Assembly: GCA_945873145.1 (NCBI GenBank)
Contig: CAMCBZ010000008.1
Span: 1 to 64,000, forward strand
Source of the DNA: an uncultured Prevotella sp.
GTDB lineage: Bacteria; Bacteroidota; Bacteroidia; Bacteroidales; Bacteroidaceae
Direction of reading: 5' to 3'
DNA: 64,000 bases
In this document: positions 52,573 through 61,534 of the stretch, in pieces
How positions within the stretch are numbered: position 1 is the first letter of the stretch
Layout: every line of letters begins with the position of its first letter
Notes under the pieces: generated by a model
What the model was told of the DNA's origin: nothing
Database searches by the model: none
Seen by the model: only the letters and a program-made list of their open reading frames with translations
Program-made: the position numbers and the translations under genes

Positions 52573-52665
52573 ATTTGATTAGTTTTTAGTGAATGATATA
52601 GTATCGAGGTCCATCGCCAAAAGCATACTGCAAAAGCCTACTTTGAGGATTGATCTTCTGGTTTG

Positions 52666-52696
52666 CAAAGATAAAAAAAATACTTCAAACGCACAA
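52666..52696 (-). promoter_or_regulatory. Promoter of the uxuA operon
   Basis: On the minus strand TTG (52696-52694), 20 nt, TATCTTTG (52673-52666). Leader about 87 nt. Confidence 0.75.
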
Positions 52697-52921
52697 AAGA
52701 AGTTGAGTAATATTTTTGTTTCCGTCTTCAGCCTGATGTTTATGCGACTATCATATTTATTGAAACTCAAATTCTCCCAAAACAATGGTTGGCGTTGAGT
52801 ATTGTTATCTGTTTCTAATGTATTATCCATTGATAATAAAGATATTTTGCTTGGAAAGCATATCTATTTTTTAAAAATAACAAAAAACATTGATGGTACT
52901 TGAAAAAAGAAGCGAGAAAGT

Positions 52922-52951
52922 TTGCGTATTAAAATGATTTTATTAATTTTG
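52922..52951 (+). promoter_or_regulatory. Promoter of the AraC-type regulator
   Basis: TTG (52922-52924), 19 nt, TAATTTTG (52944-52951); leader about 32 nt. Confidence 0.7.
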
Positions 52952-52989
52952 CAAGGTAAGAAAGCATTTACCAATACATCAACAATATT

Positions 52990-53478
52990 ATGGCTAAGTA
53001 CAATATCACAGAAAAGAAAGAAAAGGAAGCTGCCTATCGCTCGCTTGTCAGTCCGAAACTTATGGATGAACTGGAGGAAAAGATCAACAACATCATCATC
53101 ATTCAAAAGAAGTATAAGGACAAGAACTACTCCGCCAAGCAGCTAGCAGAGGACCTTGGTACCAATACCCGCTATATCTCTGCTGTTGTGAACGTGCGTT
53201 TTCACATGAACTACACCTCGTATGTCAATCAGTACCGCATCCAGGAGGCTATGTCGCTCTTGGTAGACCGCCGCTATCAGGACCTGAATATGGAGGACAT
53301 CTCTGATATGGTCGGATTCTCCAACCGCCAGTCGTTCTACGCCTCGTTCTTTAAAGTCAATGGCATCACCCCACGTGAGTATAAGATCAAGCATCTGGCT
53401 ACACATCCCTCACTGCTCGACCGCCCAAAGAAGCGTGGACGCAAGCCGGGATCAAAGAACAAGGCTAAAACAGAATAA
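52990..53478 (+). CDS. Stand-alone AraC-type DNA-binding protein with AT-hook-like tail
   Basis: 162 residues. A short charged N-terminus is followed by an AraC HTH domain (~45-135: SAKQLAEDLGTNTRYISAVV, then MEDISDMVGFSNRQSFYASF and TPREYK). There is no sensory domain. The C-terminal tail PKKRGRKPGSKNKAKTE contains an AT-hook-like RGRKPG. It may regulate the divergent uxuA operon, but no binding site is proven; a global role for a small double-motif DNA binder is equally possible. Confidence 0.87.
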   Translation: MAKYNITEKKEKEAAYRSLVSPKLMDELEEKINNIIIIQKKYKDKNYSAKQLAEDLGTNTRYISAVVNVRFHMNYTSYVNQYRIQEAMSLLVDRRYQDLNMEDISDMVGFSNRQSFYASFFKVNGITPREYKIKHLATHPSLLDRPKKRGRKPGSKNKAKTE

Positions 53479-53532
53479 TTATTTTGTGGGAAGGAGGAGA
53501 AAACGTCTGCATAACATATTGCAATCACAGTC

Positions 53533-53568
53533 ATAGGAGATCATTCATGCGTTGAATGGTTCTCCTAT
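53533..53568 (+). terminator. Hairpin between the AraC-type gene and DPP III
   Basis: ATAGGAGA (53533-53540) pairs with TCTCCTAT (53561-53568) and CATTCA with TGAATG inside, loop TGCGT. Only a weak T-rich stretch follows. It includes the alternative ATG 53552, arguing for the start at 53594. Confidence 0.55.
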
Positions 53569-53593
53569 TGGCGTCTTCTTTACTACCATAGTG

Positions 53594-55546
53594 ATGGAAA
53601 ACAACACATTCGCCTTTGCCGGTGAGCGCTTCGCTGACCTGCAGATGCTGAGATACCGCTTGAATGGATTCGAGCAGTTGTCTCTACAACAAAAGAAATA
53701 TATCTATTATCTGTCCAAAGCCACACTGACCGGTAGGGACATCACCACCGATCAGTTTGGCAAATACAATTTGCCGATACGTAAGTTGCTGGAGAACTTG
53801 TACCTGCATTTCCCCGGTGACCACGAGAGCAAGGACTTTCTTGCGATGACCGTCTACCTGAAACGCGTGTGGTTCTCCAATGGCATTTATCACCACTATG
53901 GCTGTGAGAAGTTCCAGCCCGACTTCTCGGAATCGTGGCTGCGCAAGGCTGTCGACGACACCCCCTTTGATTCTCTGCCCGGCAACTACCGCTCCAAGCA
54001 GGAGATGATGGACGTGCTCTGTCCAGTCATCTTCGATCCTGACGTGCTGCCGAAGCGCGTCAACCAGGCCGACGGCGAGGATCTCGTGAAGACATCGGCC
54101 TGCAACTATTACGATGGCGTGACGCAGCAGGAGGCTGAGAAATACTACGAACAACTGCGACAGCAGGTCGGTGGCAACGAGCAGCCTTCGTTTGGACTGA
54201 ATTCCAAACTCGTTAAGAAAAACGGAAAACTCGTAGAAGAGCGCTACACGACGGACGGACTCTATGGCGAGGCCATCCGCAAGATCGTATTCTGGTTGGA
54301 CAAAGCACGCGAGGTAGCGGAAAACGACCAGCAACGGCGCGTCATCGCATTGCTGACAGACTACTATCGTACGGGCGATCTCAAACTGTTTGACGAGTAT
54401 TCCATCGAGTGGCTGCGTGAGAACGAAGGCGATGTTGACTTTATCAATGGATTTATCGAGGTGTATGGTGACCCCCTAGGACTGAAAGGATCTTGGGAGG
54501 GTATTGTAGAATATAAAGATGAGGTAGCCACAGAAAGAACGCGCAAGATAGCCAGCAACGCACAATGGTTTGAAGATCATTCGCCTGTGGACCCGCGATT
54601 CCGCAAGGCTCAGGTCAAGGGCGTCTCAGCGAAAGTGATCTGTGCCGCTATGCTCGGCGGCGACGAATATCCGTCGTCGGCAATCGGCATCAACCTGCCC
54701 AATGCCGACTGGATACGTGCGAGATACGGTTCGAAAAGCGTGACGATCGGCAACCTCACGGAGGCTTATAACCAAGCCGCCAAAGGTTCAGGTATGAACG
54801 AGGAGTTTGTCATCGACGAGCCGACACGCGAGTTGATCCGCAAGTATGGAGACCTCTGTGATGATCTCCACACCGATTTGCATGAGTGTTTGGGTCACGG
54901 CAGCGGTCAGCTCCTGCCTGGCACGTCGCCCGACGCGCTGAAAGCATACGGCAGTACGATTGAGGAGGCACGCGCTGACCTCTTCGGACTCTATTATCTG
55001 GCCGATGATAAACTCGTGGAACTTGGGCTGACACCCAATAAGGAGGCTTACAAGAGTCAGTATTATCACTATATGATGAACGGTCTGATGACGCAGTTGG
55101 TGCGCATCAAGCCCGGACATGTCATCGAGGAAGCGCATATGCGCAACCGCGCGCTCATCGCCCGCTGGTGCTATGCCCACGGCGATGGCGTCGTGGAAAT
55201 GGTGAAGCGCGACGGCAAGACCTATTTGCGCATCAACGACTATCAGCGTCTGCGTCAGCTCTTCGCTGAACTTTTGGCTGAGATCCAGCGCGTGAAGAGC
55301 GAGGGAGACTACGAGGCTGCCCGACAGCTCGTGGAGGAATATGGCATCAAGATCGACGCGGACCTGCATCGGGAAGTGCTGGAACGTTATCGAAAACTCG
55401 ACATCGCGCCCTATAAAGGCTTCCTCAATCCTAAGATGATCGCCGTGACCGATGATCATGGCGAGATCACGGACATCCGTCTCGACTATTCCGAGAGCTA
55501 TGAAGAGCAGATGCTCCGCTACTCCAAGGAGTATGCTACGCTATAA
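53594..55546 (+). CDS. Dipeptidyl peptidase III (family M49)
   Basis: 651 residues from ATG 53594. The zinc motif HECLGH (His430, Glu431, His435) and EEARAD (457-462) are the M49 signatures. It removes dipeptides from the N-terminus of short peptides. No signal peptide is seen, so it should act in the cytosol. The alternative start at 53552 lies within a hairpin and adds residues unlike the family. The AlkD-like gene starts 20 nt later. Confidence 0.93.
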   Translation: MENNTFAFAGERFADLQMLRYRLNGFEQLSLQQKKYIYYLSKATLTGRDITTDQFGKYNLPIRKLLENLYLHFPGDHESKDFLAMTVYLKRVWFSNGIYHHYGCEKFQPDFSESWLRKAVDDTPFDSLPGNYRSKQEMMDVLCPVIFDPDVLPKRVNQADGEDLVKTSACNYYDGVTQQEAEKYYEQLRQQVGGNEQPSFGLNSKLVKKNGKLVEERYTTDGLYGEAIRKIVFWLDKAREVAENDQQRRVIALLTDYYRTGDLKLFDEYSIEWLRENEGDVDFINGFIEVYGDPLGLKGSWEGIVEYKDEVATERTRKIASNAQWFEDHSPVDPRFRKAQVKGVSAKVICAAMLGGDEYPSSAIGINLPNADWIRARYGSKSVTIGNLTEAYNQAAKGSGMNEEFVIDEPTRELIRKYGDLCDDLHTDLHECLGHGSGQLLPGTSPDALKAYGSTIEEARADLFGLYYLADDKLVELGLTPNKEAYKSQYYHYMMNGLMTQLVRIKPGHVIEEAHMRNRALIARWCYAHGDGVVEMVKRDGKTYLRINDYQRLRQLFAELLAEIQRVKSEGDYEAARQLVEEYGIKIDADLHREVLERYRKLDIAPYKGFLNPKMIAVTDDHGEITDIRLDYSESYEEQMLRYSKEYATL

Positions 55547-55566
55547 CAGCACAATTTGACTACGAA

Positions 55567-56187
55567 ATGACAACAGAAGAAGTACAACAAAAGATAAAGG
55601 AACTCAAGCGCAGCTTTCGCTTGGTGATGAACGGCCCGGCGTCGCAGTCGATGCGTGAGAAAGGACTCGACTATCGTCTCAACTGGGGCGTTCCGGTCAT
55701 CCAACTCAAGCAGATGGCCAAGGAACTCGGCAAGGACTATGATCTCGCCATCGCCTTGTGGAAGGAAGATATCCGTGAATGCAAGATCCTGGCTACCCTC
55801 GTCATGCCGGCGGAAAAGATGCCGCAGGAGGTAGCGGAGATTTGGATGGAACAGACCCACACGCAGGAGATGGCCGAGATGCAGGCACTCAATGTCTATC
55901 AGCATGTGAGCTACGCACCGATGATCGCCTATCAGTGGATTGCACGTTCCGAAGATGTCTACCAGATCTGCGGTTACGACATCCTCGGCCGACTGTTTAT
56001 GAATGGACAAGAGCCCAATGAACGTGGCATCAACGAGTTTCTCGATCAGGCTGCCACGGCTTTGCAGGTACCGTCACTCGGTGTCCGTCATGCTGCCCTC
56101 AACGCTGTTTTGCGCTTTGCCGACCTGGGTGTCGTTTATGAGCGCATGGCTCACAATGCATTGAAAAAGATTGGTATCGACATATAA
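55567..56187 (+). CDS. AlkD-like HEAT-repeat DNA alkylation repair protein
   Basis: 206 residues, all-helical, with repeating helix pairs such as LAIALWKEDIRECKILATLV, the AlkC/AlkD-type sequence. AlkD glycosylases remove N3- and N7-alkylpurines, though many distant homologues are uncharacterised and the catalytic Trp/Asp pair cannot be located with certainty. Short distance to the DPP III gene suggests one transcript. Confidence 0.78.
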   Translation: MTTEEVQQKIKELKRSFRLVMNGPASQSMREKGLDYRLNWGVPVIQLKQMAKELGKDYDLAIALWKEDIRECKILATLVMPAEKMPQEVAEIWMEQTHTQEMAEMQALNVYQHVSYAPMIAYQWIARSEDVYQICGYDILGRLFMNGQEPNERGINEFLDQAATALQVPSLGVRHAALNAVLRFADLGVVYERMAHNALKKIGIDI

Positions 56188-56280
56188 AAACTCTTTGTCG
56201 AGACCTCGGAACCTCAGCGATTGTATGCAAGGATAATTACTTTATACACATAAATACAAACCAACATTAAGATCAGAGAG

Positions 56281-56913
56281 ATGAAGAAAATGAGTTTTTT
56301 CGTAGCCGGCGCAGCATGTCTGCTGGCTACCAGTTGTGGTACACTGGGCACTGGTAGTGCATCCTCCAATGCGGGCACAGATGTGCTCAACGGTGTTATT
56401 GGCGTATTGAACAATGCCAACACCATCGGTGACGTGATCAGCAGCGTCATCGGTTCCAACAAGCTGACAAAATCTCAGCTTTATGGCACTTGGAAATACA
56501 ATGGTCCGGGTTGCGCTTTCACGTCTAACAGTGCTTTGGCAAAGGCCGGTGGTGAGGTCGTCGCCTCGCAGATCAAGTCTAAGCTCAAGGAAGACTACAG
56601 CAAGGTGGGCTTCACATCCAAGAACACACAGATCACTTTTAACAAGGACAATACTTTCACGGCATACGTCGACGGCAAGAAGTTCAGTGGCAACTACACT
56701 TACGATGAGTCAACCAATGCCTTGAAGCTGAGTGGACTGCTGCTCTCGCTCAACGGTTACGCTACCCGCAACAGCCAAGGAGTGGCGATCCTCTTCGAGT
56801 CAAAAAAAACTCTTGACACTTATCCAGACCATGGCGTCGATGAGCGGCAACGCTACGCTGAGCTCTATCGGCGAGATCAGCAAGAACTACAACGGCGTGA
56901 GACTGGGATTTGA
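56281..56913 (+). CDS. DUF4923-like lipoprotein with a frameshifted C-terminus
   Basis: 210 residues as read. Lipobox LLATSC (Cys19), a Ser/Asn-rich spacer, then a lipocalin-like LYGTWKYNGPGCAFTS region. After ILFESKK the frame becomes charged and irregular. At 56802-56809 there is a run of eight A; with seven, the reading continues as LLTLIQTMASMSGN to GVRLGFDMAK and stops at 56926, which looks like the family's normal end. This is a slippage mutation, phase-variable site or sequencing error. A strong terminator follows at 56949. Confidence 0.8.
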   Translation: MKKMSFFVAGAACLLATSCGTLGTGSASSNAGTDVLNGVIGVLNNANTIGDVISSVIGSNKLTKSQLYGTWKYNGPGCAFTSNSALAKAGGEVVASQIKSKLKEDYSKVGFTSKNTQITFNKDNTFTAYVDGKKFSGNYTYDESTNALKLSGLLLSLNGYATRNSQGVAILFESKKTLDTYPDHGVDERQRYAELYRRDQQELQRRETGI

Positions 56914-56948
56914 TATGGCCAAGTAATTGGTTCCAAATATGATAGATG

Positions 56949-56992
56949 ATGGTGGAAGAAGGGACTTCGGGTCACTTCTTCCACCATTTTTT
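56949..56992 (+). terminator. Terminator of the DUF4923-like gene
   Basis: ATGGTGGAAGAAG (56949-56961) and CTTCTTCCACCAT (56975-56987) form a perfect 13-bp stem followed by six T. Confidence 0.9.
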
Positions 56993-57192
56993 CGTTTCAG
57001 TAGAGTGGTTTTTGAGTCAGTCATTATTCAATACCTTATCCTTTTGTCTTCCATTGCTCAAGTACGCTGACTTGTCTTGTTGAGTTCCCATAAATATCTT
57101 GAGCTTTGAAAAAGTTTCTTAAATATAGCGCTCTATATTTCCAATTTAATATTATTTATTACCCTTGATGCTCTGCTCTTGAGAGAAAGTTG

Positions 57193-57200
57193 TACTTTTG
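57193..57200 (+). promoter_or_regulatory. -7 box of the Bat operon
   Basis: TACTTTTG, full consensus, 33 nt before the moxR ATG; the nearest TTG upstream (57165-57167) is 25 nt away. Confidence 0.5.
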
Positions 57201-57233
57201 CCATAAAAACGAACAGCATTAAAGCTTTATAAT

Positions 57234-58229
57234 ATGGCAGAATCAGTAGACATTAGAGAATTGAACATAAAGATTGAGCAGAACAGTGCTTTCGTCACGA
57301 ACTTGGTGACAGGAATGAATCAGGTCATCGTCGGACAGAAGCATTTGATCGATGCACTGCTCATTTCGTTGCTCAGCGACGGCCACATCCTGTTGGAGGG
57401 TGTGCCTGGTTTGGCTAAGACACTCGCCATCAAGACACTCTCTCAGCTCGTGGATGCAGACTTTAGCCGTATACAGTTTACCCCCGATTTGCTGCCTGCC
57501 GATGTGGTAGGTACAATGATCTATTCCCAGAAAGACGAGAACTTCCAGGTCAAGAAGGGTCCGGTCTTCGCCAACTTTGTGCTGGCTGATGAGATCAACC
57601 GTGCACCGGCCAAGGTGCAGAGCGCTTTGCTCGAAGCTATGCAGGAGCATCAGGTGACCATCGGCGAGAAGACTTTCCCACTGCCCAACCCGTTCCTCGT
57701 CATGGCTACACAGAACCCTATCGAGCAGGAGGGTACCTATCAGTTGCCTGAGGCTCAGGTCGACCGTTTCATGCTCAAGGTGATCATCGACTATCCGACG
57801 CTCGAAGAGGAGAAAGCCATCATCCGCGAGAACCTGCAAGGGAAGATGCCTGAGGTGCGTCCCGTGACGACAGCAGAGGAGATCATCCGTGCCCGTGAGG
57901 TGGTGAACATGGTCTATATCGACGAGAAGATCGAGCAGTATATCGCTGACATCGTCTTCGCCACACGTTTCCCCGAGCGCTATGGCATGCCCGAATTGAA
58001 GGATCTGATCACCTTCGGCGGTAGTCCGCGTGCAAGTATCAACCTTGCCAAGGCTGCCCGCGCCTATGCCTTCATCAAGCATCGCGGCTATGTGGTGCCG
58101 GAAGATGTGCGCGCTGTGGCTCACGACGTGCTGCGCCACCGCATCGGACTCAGCTATGAGGCTGAGGCTGCCAACGTCTCCAGCGAGGAGATCGTCAGCA
58201 AGATTGTCAACAAGATCGAGGTGCCTTGA
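57234..58229 (+). CDS. moxR: MoxR-family AAA+ ATPase of the Bat operon
   Basis: 331 residues. Walker A GVPGLAKT, Walker B VLADEINRA, and ATQNPIEQEGTY with LPEAQVDRF are the MoxR core. MoxR ATPases act as chaperones for partner VWA-domain proteins, here BatA and BatB. First gene of the operon; the DUF58 gene follows after 48 nt. Confidence 0.95.
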   Translation: MAESVDIRELNIKIEQNSAFVTNLVTGMNQVIVGQKHLIDALLISLLSDGHILLEGVPGLAKTLAIKTLSQLVDADFSRIQFTPDLLPADVVGTMIYSQKDENFQVKKGPVFANFVLADEINRAPAKVQSALLEAMQEHQVTIGEKTFPLPNPFLVMATQNPIEQEGTYQLPEAQVDRFMLKVIIDYPTLEEEKAIIRENLQGKMPEVRPVTTAEEIIRAREVVNMVYIDEKIEQYIADIVFATRFPERYGMPELKDLITFGGSPRASINLAKAARAYAFIKHRGYVVPEDVRAVAHDVLRHRIGLSYEAEAANVSSEEIVSKIVNKIEVP

Positions 58230-58277
58230 TCATCAGACATCCGTTTCGATATATTTATAAGTTATTAAGGAGTCATC

Positions 58278-59147
58278 GTGGACACTAACGAGATACTACA
58301 TCAGGTCAGAAAGATAGAGATCAAAGCCCGGGGATTGAGTCAGAACATCTTCGCGGGACAGTACCACTCTGCCTTTAAAGGCAAGGGTATGGCTTTCTCC
58401 GAGGTGCGTGAATATCAGTTCGGCGACGATGTCCGGGATATTGACTGGAACGTCACGGCCCGCTTCCACCATCCTTATGTCAAGGTCTTTGAGGAGGAGC
58501 GTGAGCTCACGGTGATGCTGCTCATCGACGTCTCGGGGTCGTTGGACTTCGGTACTACGCAGCAGATGAAGCGCCAGCTGGCTACAGAAATCGCTGCGAC
58601 GATCGCTTTCTCGGCCATTGAGAACAATGACAAGATCGGTGTCATCTTCTTCTCCGACCGTATAGAGAAGTATATTCCGCCAAAGAATGGACGCAAGCAT
58701 ATCCTTTACATCATCCGTGAGATGCTCGACTTCCATCCGCAAAGCACACGCACGGACATCGGGATGGCCACGGCCTACCTCACCCGCGTGATGAAACGCC
58801 ACTGCACTTCCTTCATCATCAGTGACTTCTACGACCGCAAAGACTTCACCAAAGAGATGGAGATTGCCAACCGCAAACACGATGTGGTGGCTATTCAGGT
58901 CTATGATCCGCGTGCCAAAAAATTGCCCGACGTGGGACTGCTCAAGGTGATGGACGCTGAGACCGGACACGAGATGTATATCGACACATCGAGCAAGAAA
59001 CTGCGCCAGGCCCATACACGATACTGGATTGAGCGTGAGGACAAACTCAAAACGGTGTTTGCCAAGAGCCGCATCGACTGGACGGCGATTGCCACAAATG
59101 AGGATTTCACGAAGGCACTGATGCTGCTGTTCAAGCGTAGAACGTAG
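58278..59147 (+). CDS. DUF58 protein of the Bat operon
   Basis: 289 residues, starting at GTG 58278. AAGGAG at 58267-58272 is a real Shine-Dalgarno sequence, rare in this window. FSEVREYQFGDDVRDIDWNVTAR is the DUF58 signature, followed by a VWA-like part (LLIDVSGSLDFG). DUF58 proteins always accompany MoxR and probably link it to the membrane VWA proteins. Confidence 0.93.
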   Translation: MDTNEILHQVRKIEIKARGLSQNIFAGQYHSAFKGKGMAFSEVREYQFGDDVRDIDWNVTARFHHPYVKVFEEERELTVMLLIDVSGSLDFGTTQQMKRQLATEIAATIAFSAIENNDKIGVIFFSDRIEKYIPPKNGRKHILYIIREMLDFHPQSTRTDIGMATAYLTRVMKRHCTSFIISDFYDRKDFTKEMEIANRKHDVVAIQVYDPRAKKLPDVGLLKVMDAETGHEMYIDTSSKKLRQAHTRYWIEREDKLKTVFAKSRIDWTAIATNEDFTKALMLLFKRRT

Positions 59148-59260
59148 ATGCAGATCGTATCTATGGAAAAGTTGGATGGTGTTGGCAGAAAGATCAAGCA
59201 GTATTGAAGAAAAGATCAAAGGTATTTGAGAAAAGATTAGAAGAGTAGAGAATAGAGGTT

Positions 59261-60343
59261 ATGACCAAAAAAATATGGCAATATGTTTTGACGTGCATGA
59301 TGTTGCTGTTGTCACTCAACGCTTCATCACAGGTCACCGTAGAGCAAAATGTGGACTCGGTGGGGATTCTCATCGGTGAACAGGCCCATTTGCAGCTTAC
59401 CGTCACGATGCCCGCTGGCTCTACCATTCAGTGGCCGGCACTGAAGGAGCGCCAGATGGTGGTCCCGGGTGTGGAGGTTGTGAAGGTCGCTGACGCTGAT
59501 ACCTTGTCCACAAGTGGCAAGGAACTCAAGGTCAGCAAAGTCTACACGATCACCTCGTTTGACGAGCATCTCTATTCCATTCCTCCCTTGCCGGTGAAAG
59601 TCAACGGTAAAAACTATCAAGGAGGCGTCGCTGCGCTGAAGGTGATCACGATGAATGTCGACACGCTCCATCCCAACCAGTTCTTCCCGCCAAAGGATGT
59701 CCAGGACAATCCTTTCTCGTGGGCAGAGTGGAGTCCTTATTTCTGGTTGTCGCTGCTGATGTTGCTGATCGTGCTCGTGATGGGGTATCTCTACATCCGT
59801 CTGCGTAGCAACAAACCGGTGATCACGCGTATCCGTATCGTGAAACACGTGCCTGCTCATCAGCGCGCCCTCAATGCCATCAGCAAGATCAAGGAGGAGC
59901 ATCTCACCACCAGTGAGGATCAGAAGACCTACTACACGCAGCTCACCGACACGCTGAGGAAATATATCCAGGAGCGCTTTGGCTTCAATGCTTTGGAGAT
60001 GACGTCCAGCGAGATCATCGAAAGACTCAATGAGTCCGGTGACAAGAAGATGATTGACGAGCTGCGCGAGCTGTTCACGACAGCAGACCTCGTGAAGTTT
60101 GCCAAATATTCTACGCTCATCAACGAGAACGACCTCAACTTGGTGAATGCAATTAACTTCATTGATGAGACCAAGCAAGAGAACCAGCCCACCGAGGAAC
60201 GTATCGTGCCACAGCTGACTGAGGGCGACAAGCGCACACGACAGAACCGCATCACCATCAAGTCGCTGCTCTGGGCGTTGGGAATCATCGCCGCGGCCTG
60301 CCTGGTGTATGTCTGCTATCACGTCTGGCTGCTGCTTGGATGA
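59261..60343 (+). CDS. Bat operon membrane protein (BatD-related N-terminal region)
   Basis: 360 residues: signal peptide (to ~24), a periplasmic beta domain (~25-155), membrane segment (~160-180), cytoplasmic helical domain (~190-330) and a second membrane segment (~337-358). It holds the position of the uncharacterised protein between DUF58 and batA in Bacteroides. The 113-nt gap before it carries an imperfect ~21-bp direct repeat (AAAGATCAA-type) at 59189-59243. Confidence 0.85.
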   Translation: MTKKIWQYVLTCMMLLLSLNASSQVTVEQNVDSVGILIGEQAHLQLTVTMPAGSTIQWPALKERQMVVPGVEVVKVADADTLSTSGKELKVSKVYTITSFDEHLYSIPPLPVKVNGKNYQGGVAALKVITMNVDTLHPNQFFPPKDVQDNPFSWAEWSPYFWLSLLMLLIVLVMGYLYIRLRSNKPVITRIRIVKHVPAHQRALNAISKIKEEHLTTSEDQKTYYTQLTDTLRKYIQERFGFNALEMTSSEIIERLNESGDKKMIDELRELFTTADLVKFAKYSTLINENDLNLVNAINFIDETKQENQPTEERIVPQLTEGDKRTRQNRITIKSLLWALGIIAAACLVYVCYHVWLLLG

Positions 60344-60367
60344 GCGAAACATTAAAGATTGACGATC

Positions 60368-61366
60368 ATGGAATTTGCTGATAAACAATATTTCTTGCTG
60401 CTGTTGCTGCTCATCCCTTATATCCTGTGGTATTTCCTTTACCGCAAGAGAGATGAGCCGACACTGCGTATGGGCGACACCTACTCCTATCAGAATGCGC
60501 CGAAGAGCTGGCGAGTGCGCCTCGTCAACGCCCCGATGGTCCTGCGTTGTGTGGTGTTTACGCTCATCGTCTTCATCCTGGCGCGTCCTCAGACTCATAA
60601 CTCTTGGGGACACAAACAGGTAGAGGGCATCGACATCATGCTGGCCATGGACGTGTCCACTTCCATGCTGGCCGAGGACTTGAAGCCCAACCGCATTGAG
60701 GCGGCCAAGGATGTGGCCGCAGAGTTCATCTCCGGCAGACCCAACGACAATATCGGTCTGACGATCTTCGCGGGCGAGGCGTTCACGCAGTGCCCGATGA
60801 CCACCGACCATACGTCGTTGCTCAACATGTTGCAAAGCGTGCGCACCGACATTGCTGCCCGTGGACTCATCCAGGACGGAACGGCATTGGGTATGGGACT
60901 GGCCAACGCTGTGTCGCGGCTGAAAGACTCTAAAGCCAAGAGCAAGGTGGTGATCTTGCTGACAGATGGTAGCAACAACATGGGCGACATCTCGCCGCTG
61001 ACGGCTGCCCAGATCGCCAAGTCGTTTGGTATCAGAGTTTATACGATTGGCGTAGGAACCAATAAGGTAGCACCTTATCCCGTACAGGTCGCAGGTACGG
61101 TGCAGTATGTCAATATGCCGGTGGAGATTGATACGAAGACGCTGAGCGACATCTCGGCGATCACCGACGGCAATTTCTATCGTGCCACCAACAACCGGCA
61201 GTTGAAGCAGATCTATCACGACATCGACCAACTTGAGAAGACGAAGATGAACGTCAAGAAGTATTCGCGCTACTACGAGGCTTACCAGCCTTTCGCCATC
61301 GCCGCGATCTTCTTCCTCCTGTTGGAGATCCTGCTGCGCAACACGGTCTTGCGTCGACTGCCTTAA
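60368..61366 (+). CDS. batA: BatA, VWA-domain membrane protein
   Basis: 332 residues from ATG 60368. Two N-terminal membrane segments (~8-25 and ~58-73), a VWA domain with MIDAS motif DVSTS (95-99), and a C-terminal membrane segment (~311-328). Needed for aerotolerance in B. fragilis as part of this operon. An upstream TTG (60359) is in frame but the ATG is preferred. Confidence 0.94.
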   Translation: MEFADKQYFLLLLLLIPYILWYFLYRKRDEPTLRMGDTYSYQNAPKSWRVRLVNAPMVLRCVVFTLIVFILARPQTHNSWGHKQVEGIDIMLAMDVSTSMLAEDLKPNRIEAAKDVAAEFISGRPNDNIGLTIFAGEAFTQCPMTTDHTSLLNMLQSVRTDIAARGLIQDGTALGMGLANAVSRLKDSKAKSKVVILLTDGSNNMGDISPLTAAQIAKSFGIRVYTIGVGTNKVAPYPVQVAGTVQYVNMPVEIDTKTLSDISAITDGNFYRATNNRQLKQIYHDIDQLEKTKMNVKKYSRYYEAYQPFAIAAIFFLLLEILLRNTVLRRLP

Positions 61367-61411
61367 GGATTAGCATGCTGATGCCCCTATATATAATAAG
61401 GTGTAGGTAAC

Positions 61412-61444
61412 CTATGTTCATGGAACATCGAAGCTATGTTCATG
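61412..61444 (+). repeat. Direct repeat between batA and batB
   Basis: CTATGTTCATG occurs at 61412-61422 and 61434-61444, 22 bp (two helical turns) apart; AGGGAAC is also repeated just after. Could be a regulatory site for an internal promoter. Confidence 0.45.
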
Positions 61445-61534
61445 ACGCAGGGAACCTGTATTGCAGATGTAGGGAACTGAAAAGAAGAGAATTCAGAGGC
61501 CTGAGGCCGAAGAAAAAAGATAAACGAAAAGACA

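Larger units (their letters stand above)
52573..52989. other. Divergent promoter region of uxuA and the AraC-type gene
   Basis: About 417 nt, AT-rich. Contains the uxuA promoter (52666-52696, minus) and the regulator promoter (52922-52951, plus). I see no further gene or strong hairpin. Confidence 0.6.

Noticed and set aside
59148..59207. 19-residue ORF directly after the DUF58 stop
   Set aside because: Too short to support and lies in a repeat-containing spacer; no translation signal.
59327..61231. 634-codon open frame on the minus strand
   Set aside because: Antisense to the Bat genes; His/Arg-rich shadow with no recognisable motif.
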